Shown in pieces: positions 1-6,578 of a stretch of 32,036 bases of DNA; position 1 is the stretch's first letter, and each line of letters starts with the position of its first letter. The notes beneath the pieces were generated by a model, which saw nothing but the letters and a program-made list of their open reading frames with translations, was not told the origin of the DNA and searched no databases. Origin of the DNA: an uncultured Ruminococcus sp. (GTDB taxonomy: Bacteria; Bacillota; Clostridia; Lachnospirales; Lachnospiraceae); the NCBI GenBank assembly GCA_904377845.1, contig CAJFGR010000022.1:1-32036 (forward strand), written 5' to 3'. The position numbers and the translations under genes are program-made.

Positions 1-99
1 CCTTTCCTCTGTCCGCGGATACGTGAGTCGATCATTCCGTATCTAACTACTTTTCAAATGATTTTCTACTCCTGAGCCGATACGAAAAATCGGAATTTA
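1..99 (-). repeat. Left copy of a two-block inverted element starting at the NSS stop codon
   Basis: Read on the minus strand, the 25 nt starting with the transporter's stop codon (99 down to 75) match, base for base, the 25 nt starting with the icd stop codon at 31939-31963. They contain a small hairpin, CCGATTTTTCGTATCGG. About 45 unrelated nt follow, then a second conserved block (29 down to 1) that matches the right-hand copy at 25 of 29 positions; all four differences are transitions. The hairpin stem is only 5 bp and has no T-run after it, so it is not a clear terminator. The block reaches the window edge and may continue beyond it. Confidence 0.75.
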
Positions 100-1434
100 G
101 CCAATGCCTCCGAAGAAGATTCCCAGCACATACACCACTAGTGCCACACCGCAGAATACATATCTTGTCATTGGTTCGAACCAGCGTCCAAGTGTGCGTC
201 TGCGGCCGAGTTGTACGGCATTGCGTGCAAATGTTTTTCCACAGATCCAGAACATAGTGATTCCTGCGAGCAGGGCGCCTAACGGGATGACATAGATGGA
301 GATCGTATCCATCCATGGACTTAAAAGATCACCTTCAACAAAGAGGCCGGCGGCTGCAGTTACGGCTCCTACTAAGAGCAGGGCGGAGCGTCTGGTCCAT
401 CCGAATCTGGACTGAAGGGCTTCCACCGGACTTTCCAGCAGGTTGACAAGAGAAGTTGCTCCGGCAAAGAGTACCGCAAGGAAGAACAGGATGGCGAATA
501 CCTGTCCGAAAGGGATACTTCGGATTACGGCAGGAATTGTAATAAAAAGCAGCCCTGGACCAGAATTCGGTTCCATGCCATAGGCAAATACGGCGGGAAT
601 AATGACAAGCCCTGCCAGGAGTGCGGCAAGGGTATCAAAAAATGCTACATACTTCGCGCTGCTCACAATATCTACATCTGACTTCAGATAACTTCCATAT
701 ACGACAGTTCCGCTGCCGGCGATGGAGAGGGAGAAAAATGCCTGCCCCATAGCGTACACCCAGGTCTGGGGATCAGTCATTGCTGACCAGTCCGGCTTGA
801 ACAGATAGGCATAGCCATCTGCTGCGCCGTCGAGAAAAGCAACTCTTACGGCGAGAAAGAGAAACAGGACGAAAAATGCCGGCATCATAATTCGGTTTAT
901 TTTCTCGATTCCCCGGGCGATTCCGAAGGACATACAGATCAGAGTAAGTACCAGCCCCAGAAGATGCCAGGGAATACTGCCGAAGTTTCGGGAAAGCACG
1001 GCAAATACCTGTGCAGGCTCCTCCTCATTAACAATTGCCCCGGTGATAGAGTCGGCAAGAAATTTTAAGATCCAGCCGATGATCACGCTGTAACCTATAG
1101 CGATTCCAAGGGAACCAATGATGGGGATCAGACCGATGACCGTTCCGATACGGGAGTTCTTCTTAGAGCTTTTCATATCGAAAGCCTTTTTAAATGCACC
1201 AAGGGGACCTGAATGCATGGCACGCCCGAAAGCCATCTCGCCGATCACTCCGGTAAAGCCGATGAGCAGGACAAAGATGATATACGGGATCAGAAATGCT
1301 GCGCCGCCGAATTCGCCGATACGGTAGGGAAACATCCATATATTTGCCATACCTACTGAACTGCCGATACAGGAGATGACAAACCCCCACTTGTTATTAA
1401 ATTTATCTTCTGATATTATGTCATTTGAATGCAT
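97..1434 (-). CDS. Sodium-dependent transporter, NSS (SLC6/LeuT) family
   Basis: A 445-residue, very hydrophobic integral membrane protein of the neurotransmitter:sodium symporter family. These use the Na+ gradient to import amino acids or related small amines; the substrate cannot be read from sequence. The family signature of the first, unwound helix is present as GSSVGMANIWMFPYRIG (residues 24-40), followed by the Gly-rich segment and roughly eleven to twelve hydrophobic segments. Length fits bacterial NSS proteins (about 440-510). The start ATG at 1434 has AGGAAAGAG upstream. The position usually occupied by Arg in the N-x-W-R-F-P motif (an extracellular gate residue in LeuT) is Met here. 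The gene is monocistronic and divergent from infC. No conventional terminator follows; instead the inverted element at 1-99 begins at its stop codon. Confidence 0.93.
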   Translation of the reverse strand: MHSNDIISEDKFNNKWGFVISCIGSSVGMANIWMFPYRIGEFGGAAFLIPYIIFVLLIGFTGVIGEMAFGRAMHSGPLGAFKKAFDMKSSKKNSRIGTVIGLIPIIGSLGIAIGYSVIIGWILKFLADSITGAIVNEEEPAQVFAVLSRNFGSIPWHLLGLVLTLICMSFGIARGIEKINRIMMPAFFVLFLFLAVRVAFLDGAADGYAYLFKPDWSAMTDPQTWVYAMGQAFFSLSIAGSGTVVYGSYLKSDVDIVSSAKYVAFFDTLAALLAGLVIIPAVFAYGMEPNSGPGLLFITIPAVIRSIPFGQVFAILFFLAVLFAGATSLVNLLESPVEALQSRFGWTRRSALLLVGAVTAAAGLFVEGDLLSPWMDTISIYVIPLGALLAGITMFWICGKTFARNAVQLGRRRTLGRWFEPMTRYVFCGVALVVYVLGIFFGGIG

Positions 1435-1508
1435 GGATATTTTCTCTCTTTCCTTTATTATTGAGTTATTATTGAGCTGCTATATGAGTATGCTGCTGCA
1501 ACAGCAGT

Positions 1509-1517
1509 ATTATAACA
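1509..1517 (-). promoter_or_regulatory. Possible extended -10 promoter of the NSS transporter gene
   Basis: The minus strand reads TGTTATAAT, a perfect -10 hexamer with an upstream TG. No good -35 lies 16-18 nt further up. The presumed leader then carries a 15-nt hairpin (CTGCTG-TTG-CAGCAG, 1493-1507) and two tandem 11-nt repeats TTATTATTGAG (1455-1465 and 1466-1476) just before the ribosome binding site. Confidence 0.4.
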
Positions 1518-1655
1518 CAGGCGGACCGAGAGTGTGGGAAAAATGTGCGGACAGAAAACGAAACGGCAGGCAGAGGCTTATAAATGGATAAATCGACATC
1601 TCCATCTGTGACGGATGAATGGTTGCCGAAATATAGAAAAAAATTCAGGATACAG

Positions 1656-1684
1656 TTGACAAAGCAGATCGGGTATGGTAAATT
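1656..1684 (+). promoter_or_regulatory. Sigma-A-type promoter of the infC operon
   Basis: TTGACA at 1656-1661 and TAAATT at 1679-1684 are separated by 17 nt. Transcription would start near 1691, giving a leader of about 195 nt before infC. Confidence 0.65.
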
Positions 1685-1803
1685 AGACACTGCGTGAAGC
1701 AAAAAACAAAGTAGAGTATCCACTCTCACCATAGCACAATCGGGTGACTATTGGTCTGATATTGATGCAGCGGTTCCGGAATCCGGGACGTTTTATTGAT
1801 TGT

Positions 1804-1833
1804 CGGGTGGATATGATATTCACTCGTTTTTTT
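1804..1833 (+). terminator. Leader terminator (attenuator) upstream of infC
   Basis: The stem is CGGGTGGATA with TATTCACTCG, allowing one G-U pair within the outer six pairs and one near the loop, followed by a seven-T tract. It lies inside the leader, 50 nt before the infC start, so it can only act as a conditional terminator. Confidence 0.65.
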
Positions 1834-1871
1834 GTGTTTTCGCATAGGAAACCTGAAGGAATTCATGTGAC

Positions 1872-1876
1872 GGAGG
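1872..1876 (+). promoter_or_regulatory. Ribosome binding site that fixes the AUU start of infC
   Basis: GGAGG at 1872-1876 lies 9 nt before ATT at 1886, an ideal distance, but 21 nt before the first in-frame ATG at 1898. The spacing supports initiation at ATT. Confidence 0.75.
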
Positions 1877-1885
1877 TATACGACA

Positions 1886-2392
1886 ATTAGCGATTTAATG
1901 ATTAACGAGCAGATCAGAGACAGAGAAGTACGTCTGATCAGCGAGAATGGAGAGCAGTTAGGTATCATGTCAGCCCGGGAGGCTTTTAAAATCGCACAGG
2001 AAGCAGAACTCGATCTGGTGAAGATCGCGCCCATGGCGAAACCGCCGGTCTGCAAGATCATCGACTACGGCAAGTACAAGTACGAGCAGACAAGGAAAGA
2101 AAAAGAGGCGAGAAAGAAGCAGAAGACGGTCGAGATCAAAGAGGTCCGTCTGTCACCGAATATCGACACGAATGACCTGAACACGAAGATAAACAACGCA
2201 AAGAAGTTTATCTCCAAGGGAAATAAGGTAAAGGTCACACTGCGTTTCCGCGGAAGAGAGATGGCTCATGTTCAGCAGAGTAAACATATCCTCGATGATT
2301 TCGCAGAGACTCTTGCGGACATTGCGGTCGTTGAGAAACCGGCCAAGATGGAAGGCAGAGCGATGAGCATGGTTTTAACTGAAAAACGTTAA
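1886..2392 (+). CDS. infC: Translation initiation factor IF-3 (AUU start)
   Basis: IF-3 binds the 30S subunit, keeps it apart from 50S and checks start-codon/initiator-tRNA pairing. The protein starts (M)SDLMINEQIRDREVRL, the usual N-terminal domain opening. It has a lysine-rich linker (KEKEARKKQKTVEIKEVRLSP spans this part) and a C-terminal domain with FRGREMAH, ending EGRAMSMVLTEKR. With the ATT start it is 168 residues, within the normal range; starting at ATG 1898 would remove four residues and leave the ribosome binding site too far away. AUU or other weak starts are the known rule for infC because IF-3 represses its own translation by rejecting them. It is first in the infC-rpmI-rplT operon. 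Confidence 0.95.
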   Translation: MSDLMINEQIRDREVRLISENGEQLGIMSAREAFKIAQEAELDLVKIAPMAKPPVCKIIDYGKYKYEQTRKEKEARKKQKTVEIKEVRLSPNIDTNDLNTKINNAKKFISKGNKVKVTLRFRGREMAHVQQSKHILDDFAETLADIAVVEKPAKMEGRAMSMVLTEKR

Positions 2393-2448
2393 ATTTGATA
2401 TGTCCGGGATGAAGTCCGGCAGGCAGCACAATAAAGGAGGAAATTATC

Positions 2449-2646
2449 ATGCCAAAAATCAAAACAAACAGAGCAGCAGCAAAGCGCTTCAAAAAGACAG
2501 GTACAGGAAAACTGAAAAGAAATAAAGCTTATAAGAGCCATATCTTAACGAAGAAGTCTACAAAGAGAAAAAGAAATCTCAGACAGTCTACGATTACAGA
2601 TGCAACAAACGTAAAGAACATGAAGAAAGTTCTTCCGTATCTGTAA
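2449..2646 (+). CDS. rpmI: 50S ribosomal protein L35
   Basis: A 65-residue, very basic protein beginning [20 protein letters not shown], the standard L35 N-terminus, and ending [11 protein letters not shown]35 is a component of the large ribosomal subunit. A strong AAAGGAGG site lies 8 nt before the ATG. It is the second gene of infC-rpmI-rplT. The 88-nt gap to rplT contains an imperfect inverted repeat (GTTCAG...CTGAAC, 2652-2679), which could be a secondary-structure element. Confidence 0.97.
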   Translation: MPKIKTNRAAAKRFKKTGTGKLKRNKAYKSHILTKKSTKRKRNLRQSTITDATNVKNMKKVLPYL

Positions 2647-2734
2647 ATTGCGGTTCAGCTTTGCAAATGGCAGGTCTGAACGGAAAGACACGATTACAGA
2701 CACACTGTTTTAAATGAAATAGGAGGATTAAGAA

Positions 2735-3091
2735 ATGGCAAGAATCAAAGGCGGAATGAACGCTAAGAAGAAACATAACAGAACACTGAAACTGGCAAAA
2801 GGATACAGAGGAGCACGCTCCAAACAGTACAGAGTAGCAAAACAGTCTGTCATGAGAGCTCTTACTTCTGCATATGCAGGAAGAAAGCAGCGCAAACGTC
2901 AGATGAGACAGCTCTGGATCGCACGTATCAATGCAGCAGCAAGAATGAACGGCCTGTCCTACAGCAAGTTTATGCACGGCCTGAAACTGGCAAATGTTGA
3001 TATGAACAGAAAGATGCTGGCTGAGCTGGCTGTAAATGATAAAGAAGCATTTGCAACACTTGCAGCACTTGCAAAAGAGAAAGTAGCGTAG
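2735..3091 (+). CDS. rplT: 50S ribosomal protein L20
   Basis: A 118-residue basic protein with the canonical start [26 protein letters not shown] and the central [16 protein letters not shown] segment. L20 is an early-assembly 23S rRNA-binding protein. In Firmicutes and proteobacteria it also represses its own operon by binding the leader or intergenic mRNA. A ribosome binding site AGGAGGA precedes the ATG. It is the last gene of the operon, followed by a strong terminator. Confidence 0.97.
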   Translation: MARIKGGMNAKKKHNRTLKLAKGYRGARSKQYRVAKQSVMRALTSAYAGRKQRKRQMRQLWIARINAAARMNGLSYSKFMHGLKLANVDMNRKMLAELAVNDKEAFATLAALAKEKVA

Positions 3092-3107
3092 TAGAATAAA
3101 GGCAGAA

Positions 3108-3142
3108 GCCCGGTCCCGGTTGGGATTCGGGCTTTTGTTTTT
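3108..3142 (+). terminator. Intrinsic terminator of the infC-rpmI-rplT operon
   Basis: GC-rich hairpin with arms GCCCGGTCCC and GGGATTCGGGC (one mismatch) and loop GGTT, followed by TTTTGTTTTT. Confidence 0.9.
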
Positions 3143-3241
3143 CCTTCGGGAAACTTTGCGGAGATATCACGCAAACCGGGAAAGAATAAACAGGGGTGAA
3201 AACGGCATTTGGTATTTCACCGGAAACGGGGTGTGACAGAT

Positions 3242-4261
3242 ATGAGAAATCACGAAGTAACGAAAGAACAGCCTCTTCTAGGCGAAGACGGAAAGATCAC
3301 GGAACCGGGCTGGGCACGACGTCAGGTGTGGCAGTATGACAGGAAGAGCATTCAGTCTCCTGCTTTCCGGATCAAAGAGTGGGATTACTATCTGGTGATG
3401 AATGAAGACTATGCTGCGGCATTTACCTTGTCTGACGACGGATATATCGGTCTTCAGTCGGTCTCACTTTTGAATTTTAAGGAGAGATGGGAGCACACAG
3501 AGACGATTCTGACACCCTTTCCTATGGGAAAGATGAAAATGCCACTTTCCTCATCAAGCGGAGATGTTATTTACCGTGATAAAAGGATGCGGCTGGAGTT
3601 CCGTGTGGATTCGGGGAGGCGTATGATTTCCTGCGACTTCAAGGATTTTTATGAGGGGAAACCGTTCTACTGCGAGATTACCCTAGATCAGCCGGATATG
3701 GATACCATGACGATTGCGACTCCGTGGAGCGGGAAAAAAGCCTTTTATTATAATCAGAAGATCAACTGTATGCCGGCGGAGGGCTATATGTCTTTCGACA
3801 ATGTCACTTACTGGTTCAGTCCGGATAAGGATTACGGTACACTTGACTGGGGAAGAGGTGTCTGGCCCTACAATAATACATGGTACTGGGGATCGGGAAA
3901 CGGTACGGTAGGAGGAAAGCCGTTCGGGTTTAATATCGGATATGGCTTCGGTGATACATCAGCGGCGACGGAGAATATTCTTTTTTACGGCGGTAAAGGC
4001 CATAAACTGGACGACGTGACGTTTCATATTCCTGAGGATGACTATATGAAGCCGTGGAAATTCTCTTCCAGTGACGGTCGTTTTGAGATGGAGTTTGAAC
4101 CTGTGCTGGACCGTGCTGCCAGTATGTCGGCTTTGCTGGTGTCTTCAGATCAGCATCAGGTGTTCGGAAAAATGAGCGGAAAGGTCATACTGGATGACAG
4201 GAAGTTTATAGAACTGAAAGATTTTATGTGTTTTGCAGAGAAAGTGCATAATAAATATTAA
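3242..4261 (+). CDS. DUF2804 family protein of unknown function
   Basis: A 339-residue soluble protein with no signal peptide or membrane segment. I recognise the DUF2804 layout: an N-terminal HEVTKEQPLLGEDGKITEPG motif, an arm rich in aromatic residues, and the segment FGFNIGYGFGDTSAATEN followed by a C-terminal beta-rich part. The fold is probably a lipocalin/hydroxyneurosporene-synthase-like beta barrel pair, but the function is unknown. The start is not certain: ATG 3242 has GGGGTG 8 nt upstream and matches the usual family start, while an in-frame TTG at 3209 has its own AGGGGTGA site and would add 11 residues. It lies alone between the rplT terminator and the Trp T-box promoter; no promoter or terminator is obvious. 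Confidence 0.8.
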   Translation: MRNHEVTKEQPLLGEDGKITEPGWARRQVWQYDRKSIQSPAFRIKEWDYYLVMNEDYAAAFTLSDDGYIGLQSVSLLNFKERWEHTETILTPFPMGKMKMPLSSSSGDVIYRDKRMRLEFRVDSGRRMISCDFKDFYEGKPFYCEITLDQPDMDTMTIATPWSGKKAFYYNQKINCMPAEGYMSFDNVTYWFSPDKDYGTLDWGRGVWPYNNTWYWGSGNGTVGGKPFGFNIGYGFGDTSAATENILFYGGKGHKLDDVTFHIPEDDYMKPWKFSSSDGRFEMEFEPVLDRAASMSALLVSSDQHQVFGKMSGKVILDDRKFIELKDFMCFAEKVHNKY

Positions 4262-4321
4262 GACATCGGAACAGTGGGAGATTGGAAAGGAACGAATTGG
4301 AGAAAGAATTGAATTTTCCGG

Positions 4322-4350
4322 TTGACATCCATGCCGTAACATGGTAAAGT
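4322..4350 (+). promoter_or_regulatory. Promoter of the T-box/trpB transcript
   Basis: TTGACA at 4322-4327, a 17-nt spacer, and TAAAGT at 4345-4350. Transcription would start just upstream of the T-box stem I. Confidence 0.75.
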
Positions 4351-4357
4351 CTCTTTA

Positions 4358-4669
4358 AACCGATGAGGAAGAGTAAGTAACTTCAATGAAAGTCATACAG
4401 AGAGCTGCGGCTGGTGGGAACGCGGCAGACGGACATGAGGCGAATGGACTTCTGAGGGCGAACTGAAAGCGGCACAGCAGATGAGTCTTTTTATTGAGCC
4501 GGCGAGTAGGCGAGACGGAGAGTATAACTTCGTTACCAAAAGGAGCATATGACAGTATGCGCTGAGTGGATGCATAAAGCATCAAGCCGGGTGGCACCGC
4601 AGGAGTTTTGAATGTATATTGACTCTTGTCCCTGCAATATTTTAATTGTGTGGGACGAGAGTTTTTTTA
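4358..4669 (+). promoter_or_regulatory. Tryptophan-specific T-box riboswitch
   Basis: The leader has the parts of a T-box in order: a long stem I with the apical segment CTGCGGCTGGTGGGAACGC (4402-4420); the 3' side of the specifier loop reading GAA-TGG-ACTTCTGAG with TGG at 4445-4447, the Trp codon; and the T-box sequence AAGCCGGGTGGCACCGC at 4584-4600. The bulge TGGC (4592-4595) would pair with an NCCA tRNA end whose discriminator base is G, as in bacterial tRNA-Trp. A terminator follows. Uncharged tRNA-Trp should stabilise the antiterminator and turn the downstream tryptophan synthase on. Confidence 0.93.
4622..4669 (+). terminator. T-box-controlled terminator
   Basis: Arms ACTCTTGTCCC (4622-4632) and GGGACGAGAGT (4652-4662) pair along their full length with one G-T, followed by T residues to 4668. 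The T-box antiterminator lies immediately upstream (4584-4610). Confidence 0.9.
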
Positions 4670-4771
4670 TTCTGTCATGAAAGTTCTTGGGATTTTTTGG
4701 CAGAAGAAAATTAATATCCTCCGGGCAGGAATCTTGAGTCCCGAAAAGTAATGTCTGAAAGGAGAAACGAA

Positions 4772-6142
4772 ATGAGTGAAAAGAAAATCCCTTACAAAAT
4801 CTACCTTGAAGAAAGCGAGATGCCCAGAGACTGGTATAATGTCCGCGCGGATATGAAGAATAAGCCGGCACCGCTTCTCAATCCGGCTACATTAAAGCCG
4901 ATGACAGCAGAAGAACTCGGCGTTGTGTTCTGTGAGGAACTGGTGAAACAGGAGCTGGACAATGATAACCGGTATATTGAGATTCCTGAAAAGATCCGTG
5001 ATTTTTATAAAATGTATCGTCCGTCACCGCTTGTAAGAGCGTACTGCCTGGAAGAAAAGCTCCAGACCCCGGCAAAGATTTACTATAAATTTGAAGGTAA
5101 CAATACATCCGGAAGCCATAAACTGAACTCGGCTATTGCACAGGCTTACTATGCGAAAGAGCAGGGCCTCAAGGGAGTTACGACTGAGACGGGAGCAGGA
5201 CAATGGGGGACAGCGCTCTCCATGGCCTGTGCATATCTTGATCTTGACTGTAAAGTATTTATGGTGAAATGCTCCTACGAGCAGAAACCGTTCCGCCGTG
5301 AGGTGATGCGGACATACGGGGCAAGCGTGACTCCGTCACCGTCTGATACGACAGAAGTCGGAAGGAAGATCCTTGCCGAGCATCCGGCAACATCAGGAAG
5401 TCTCGGGTGTGCTATTTCCGAGGCGGTTGAGGTGGCAACACATACGGAAGGATACAGATATGTACTCGGAAGTGTGCTGAATCAGGTGCTTTTACACCAG
5501 TCAGTGATCGGCGTGGAGACGAAGACCGCGATGGATAAATACGGGATCAAGCCGGACATTATTATCGGCTGTGCAGGAGGGGGATCCAACCTGGGCGGAC
5601 TGATTTCTCCGTTTATGGGGGAGAAGCTCCGCGGAGAGGCTGATTATCAGTTTATCGCGGTAGAACCGGCATCCTGCCCGAGCCTTACAAGAGGTGTGTA
5701 TGCATATGATTACTGCGACACCGGAATGGTATGTCCGCTGGCGAAGATGTATACACTTGGAAGCGGATTTATCCCGTCTGCAAACCATGCAGGAGGACTG
5801 AGGTATCACGGCATGAGCTCTACACTTTCCCAGCTTTATGCTGACGGCTATATGGAAGCACGTTCCGTAGAGCAGACTTCTGTATTCGAGGCGGCAGAGC
5901 AGTTCGCAAGAGTAGAAGGTATTCTGCCCGCACCTGAGAGCAGCCATGCAATCCGGGTTGCAATTGATGAGGCAATGAAGTGTAAAGAGACAGGCGAGGA
6001 AAAGACCATCCTGTTTGGTCTTACAGGAACCGGATACTTTGATATGTATGCATATGAGAAATACAATAATGGTGAGATGACAGACTACATTCCGACAGAT
6101 GAAGACCTTCAGGCCGGCTTCGACGGAATCCCGAAGATTTGA
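4772..6142 (+). CDS. trpB: Tryptophan synthase beta chain, TrpB2 type
   Basis: A PLP enzyme that condenses indole with L-serine to give L-tryptophan. The 456-residue length, the N-terminal extension before the PLP domain and the motif EGNNTSGSHKLNSA identify the TrpB2 branch rather than canonical TrpB1 (about 400 residues). Lys117 in GSHK is the PLP lysine; TETGAGQWG (141-149) and the phosphate-binding GCAGGGSNLGG are present. ATG 4772 is chosen because GGAG lies 7 nt upstream; ATG 4751 is in frame but has no site of its own. No trpA or other trp gene is adjacent. TrpB2 enzymes typically work without TrpA and may salvage free indole. Expression is governed by the Trp T-box. Confidence 0.93.
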   Translation: MSEKKIPYKIYLEESEMPRDWYNVRADMKNKPAPLLNPATLKPMTAEELGVVFCEELVKQELDNDNRYIEIPEKIRDFYKMYRPSPLVRAYCLEEKLQTPAKIYYKFEGNNTSGSHKLNSAIAQAYYAKEQGLKGVTTETGAGQWGTALSMACAYLDLDCKVFMVKCSYEQKPFRREVMRTYGASVTPSPSDTTEVGRKILAEHPATSGSLGCAISEAVEVATHTEGYRYVLGSVLNQVLLHQSVIGVETKTAMDKYGIKPDIIIGCAGGGSNLGGLISPFMGEKLRGEADYQFIAVEPASCPSLTRGVYAYDYCDTGMVCPLAKMYTLGSGFIPSANHAGGLRYHGMSSTLSQLYADGYMEARSVEQTSVFEAAEQFARVEGILPAPESSHAIRVAIDEAMKCKETGEEKTILFGLTGTGYFDMYAYEKYNNGEMTDYIPTDEDLQAGFDGIPKI

Positions 6143-6164
6143 CGATAAGCATTGAGCCATGCAC

Positions 6165-6220
6165 AGGAAAAGATACAGCGCTGTTTGTGCTTTCACAAAA
6201 ACAGCGCTGTATCTTTTCCT
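6165..6220 (+). terminator. Terminator after trpB (22-bp perfect stem)
   Basis: Arms at 6165-6186 and 6199-6220 are perfect inverted complements, AGGAAAAGATACAGCG at the outer end, with a 12-nt loop. The 3' arm contains TTTTCC, so termination could occur within it. The outer 13 nt GGAAAAGATACAG also occur in the terminator after serA (28441-28453). Confidence 0.75.
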
Positions 6221-6225
6221 GTATA

Positions 6226-6270
6226 GGGCGAAAGCCCGCAGTGAGAAGAAGCGAAGCGGAATCGAACTGG
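6226..6270 (+). repeat. Possible degenerate copy of the rpoD-trmK repeat
   Basis: The segment begins with a GNRA-type hairpin GGGC-GAAA-GCCC (6226-6237). GGCGAAAGCCCGCAGTGAG (6227-6245) aligns with GGCGACAGCCGCAGTAAG in the tandem repeats at 13579-13596 and 13658-13675, with two substitutions and one gap. A later CGAACTGG resembles the CTGAACTGTGG end of those repeats. Homology is plausible but not proven at this length. Confidence 0.35.
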
Positions 6271-6351
6271 CACATATTTATTGTCGGAATTTTCGGTAAT
6301 TTTTAAAAAATACGTACAATTTTCGAACTTTAATTTTTTCGAGAATAACAG

Positions 6352-6380
6352 TTGACATTTTGCACTTGTAAGAGTATTAT
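6352..6380 (+). promoter_or_regulatory. Promoter of the tRNA-Leu gene
   Basis: Near-consensus: TTGACA (6352-6357), 17-nt spacer, TATTAT (6375-6380). It lies about 50 nt upstream of the tRNA. Confidence 0.85.
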
Positions 6381-6431
6381 ATCACTTGTGGTCAGCACGA
6401 GAGATCAGAAAGGCCACAGTAAATATGGAAT

Positions 6432-6515
6432 GCGGAAGTGTCGGAACTGGCAGACGAGCAAGACTAAGGATCTTGTGACATTCGTGTCGTGTGGGTTCAA
6501 GTCCCATCTTCCGCA
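6432..6515 (+). tRNA. tRNA-Leu, anticodon AAG
   Basis: An 84-nt class II tRNA. Acceptor arms GCGGAAG (6432-6438) and CTTCCGC (6508-6514) pair fully; discriminator A at 6515, with CCA not encoded. D arm TCG/CGA with GAACTGGCAGA; anticodon stem CAAGA/TCTTG; loop CTAAGGA, placing AAG at 6466-6468. The long variable arm TGACA-TTCG-TGTCG is typical of Leu/Ser tRNAs, and the A discriminator and D-arm pattern favour Leu. T arm GTGGG-TTCAAGT-CCCAT. An A at position 34 would normally be expected to be deaminated to inosine or to read CUU-type codons directly; most bacteria use GAG here. Confidence 0.95.
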
Positions 6516-6521
6516 CGAAGG

Positions 6522-6553
6522 AAAAAGTCTTGAGTGATCAAGGCTTTTTCTTT
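6522..6553 (+). terminator. Terminator of the tRNA-Leu transcript
   Basis: Arms AAAAAGTCTTGA and TCAAGGCTTTTT (one G-T pair) with loop GTGA, then CTTTA. It lies 6 nt after the tRNA. Confidence 0.8.
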
Positions 6554-6578
6554 ACTATAAGCACTGGAGATAATTGGC

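Larger units (their letters stand above)
1690..1885 (+). promoter_or_regulatory. infC-rpmI-rplT leader with attenuator
   Basis: The roughly 195-nt untranslated leader contains an intrinsic terminator well before infC: stem CGGGTG (1804-1809) with CACTCG (1821-1826), extended inward by A-T pairs, then seven T residues (1827-1833). An upstream CGGGTG (1741-1746) and TCACC (1726-1730) give a competing hairpin. In many Firmicutes this operon is autoregulated by L20 through premature termination in the leader. Position and architecture fit that type of control, but I could not compare it with a covariance model. Confidence 0.6.

Noticed and set aside
5501-6196. Open frame of 231 codons on the minus strand
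   Set aside because: Antisense to trpB, with no family resemblance and no start signal; it also runs through the trpB terminator stem.
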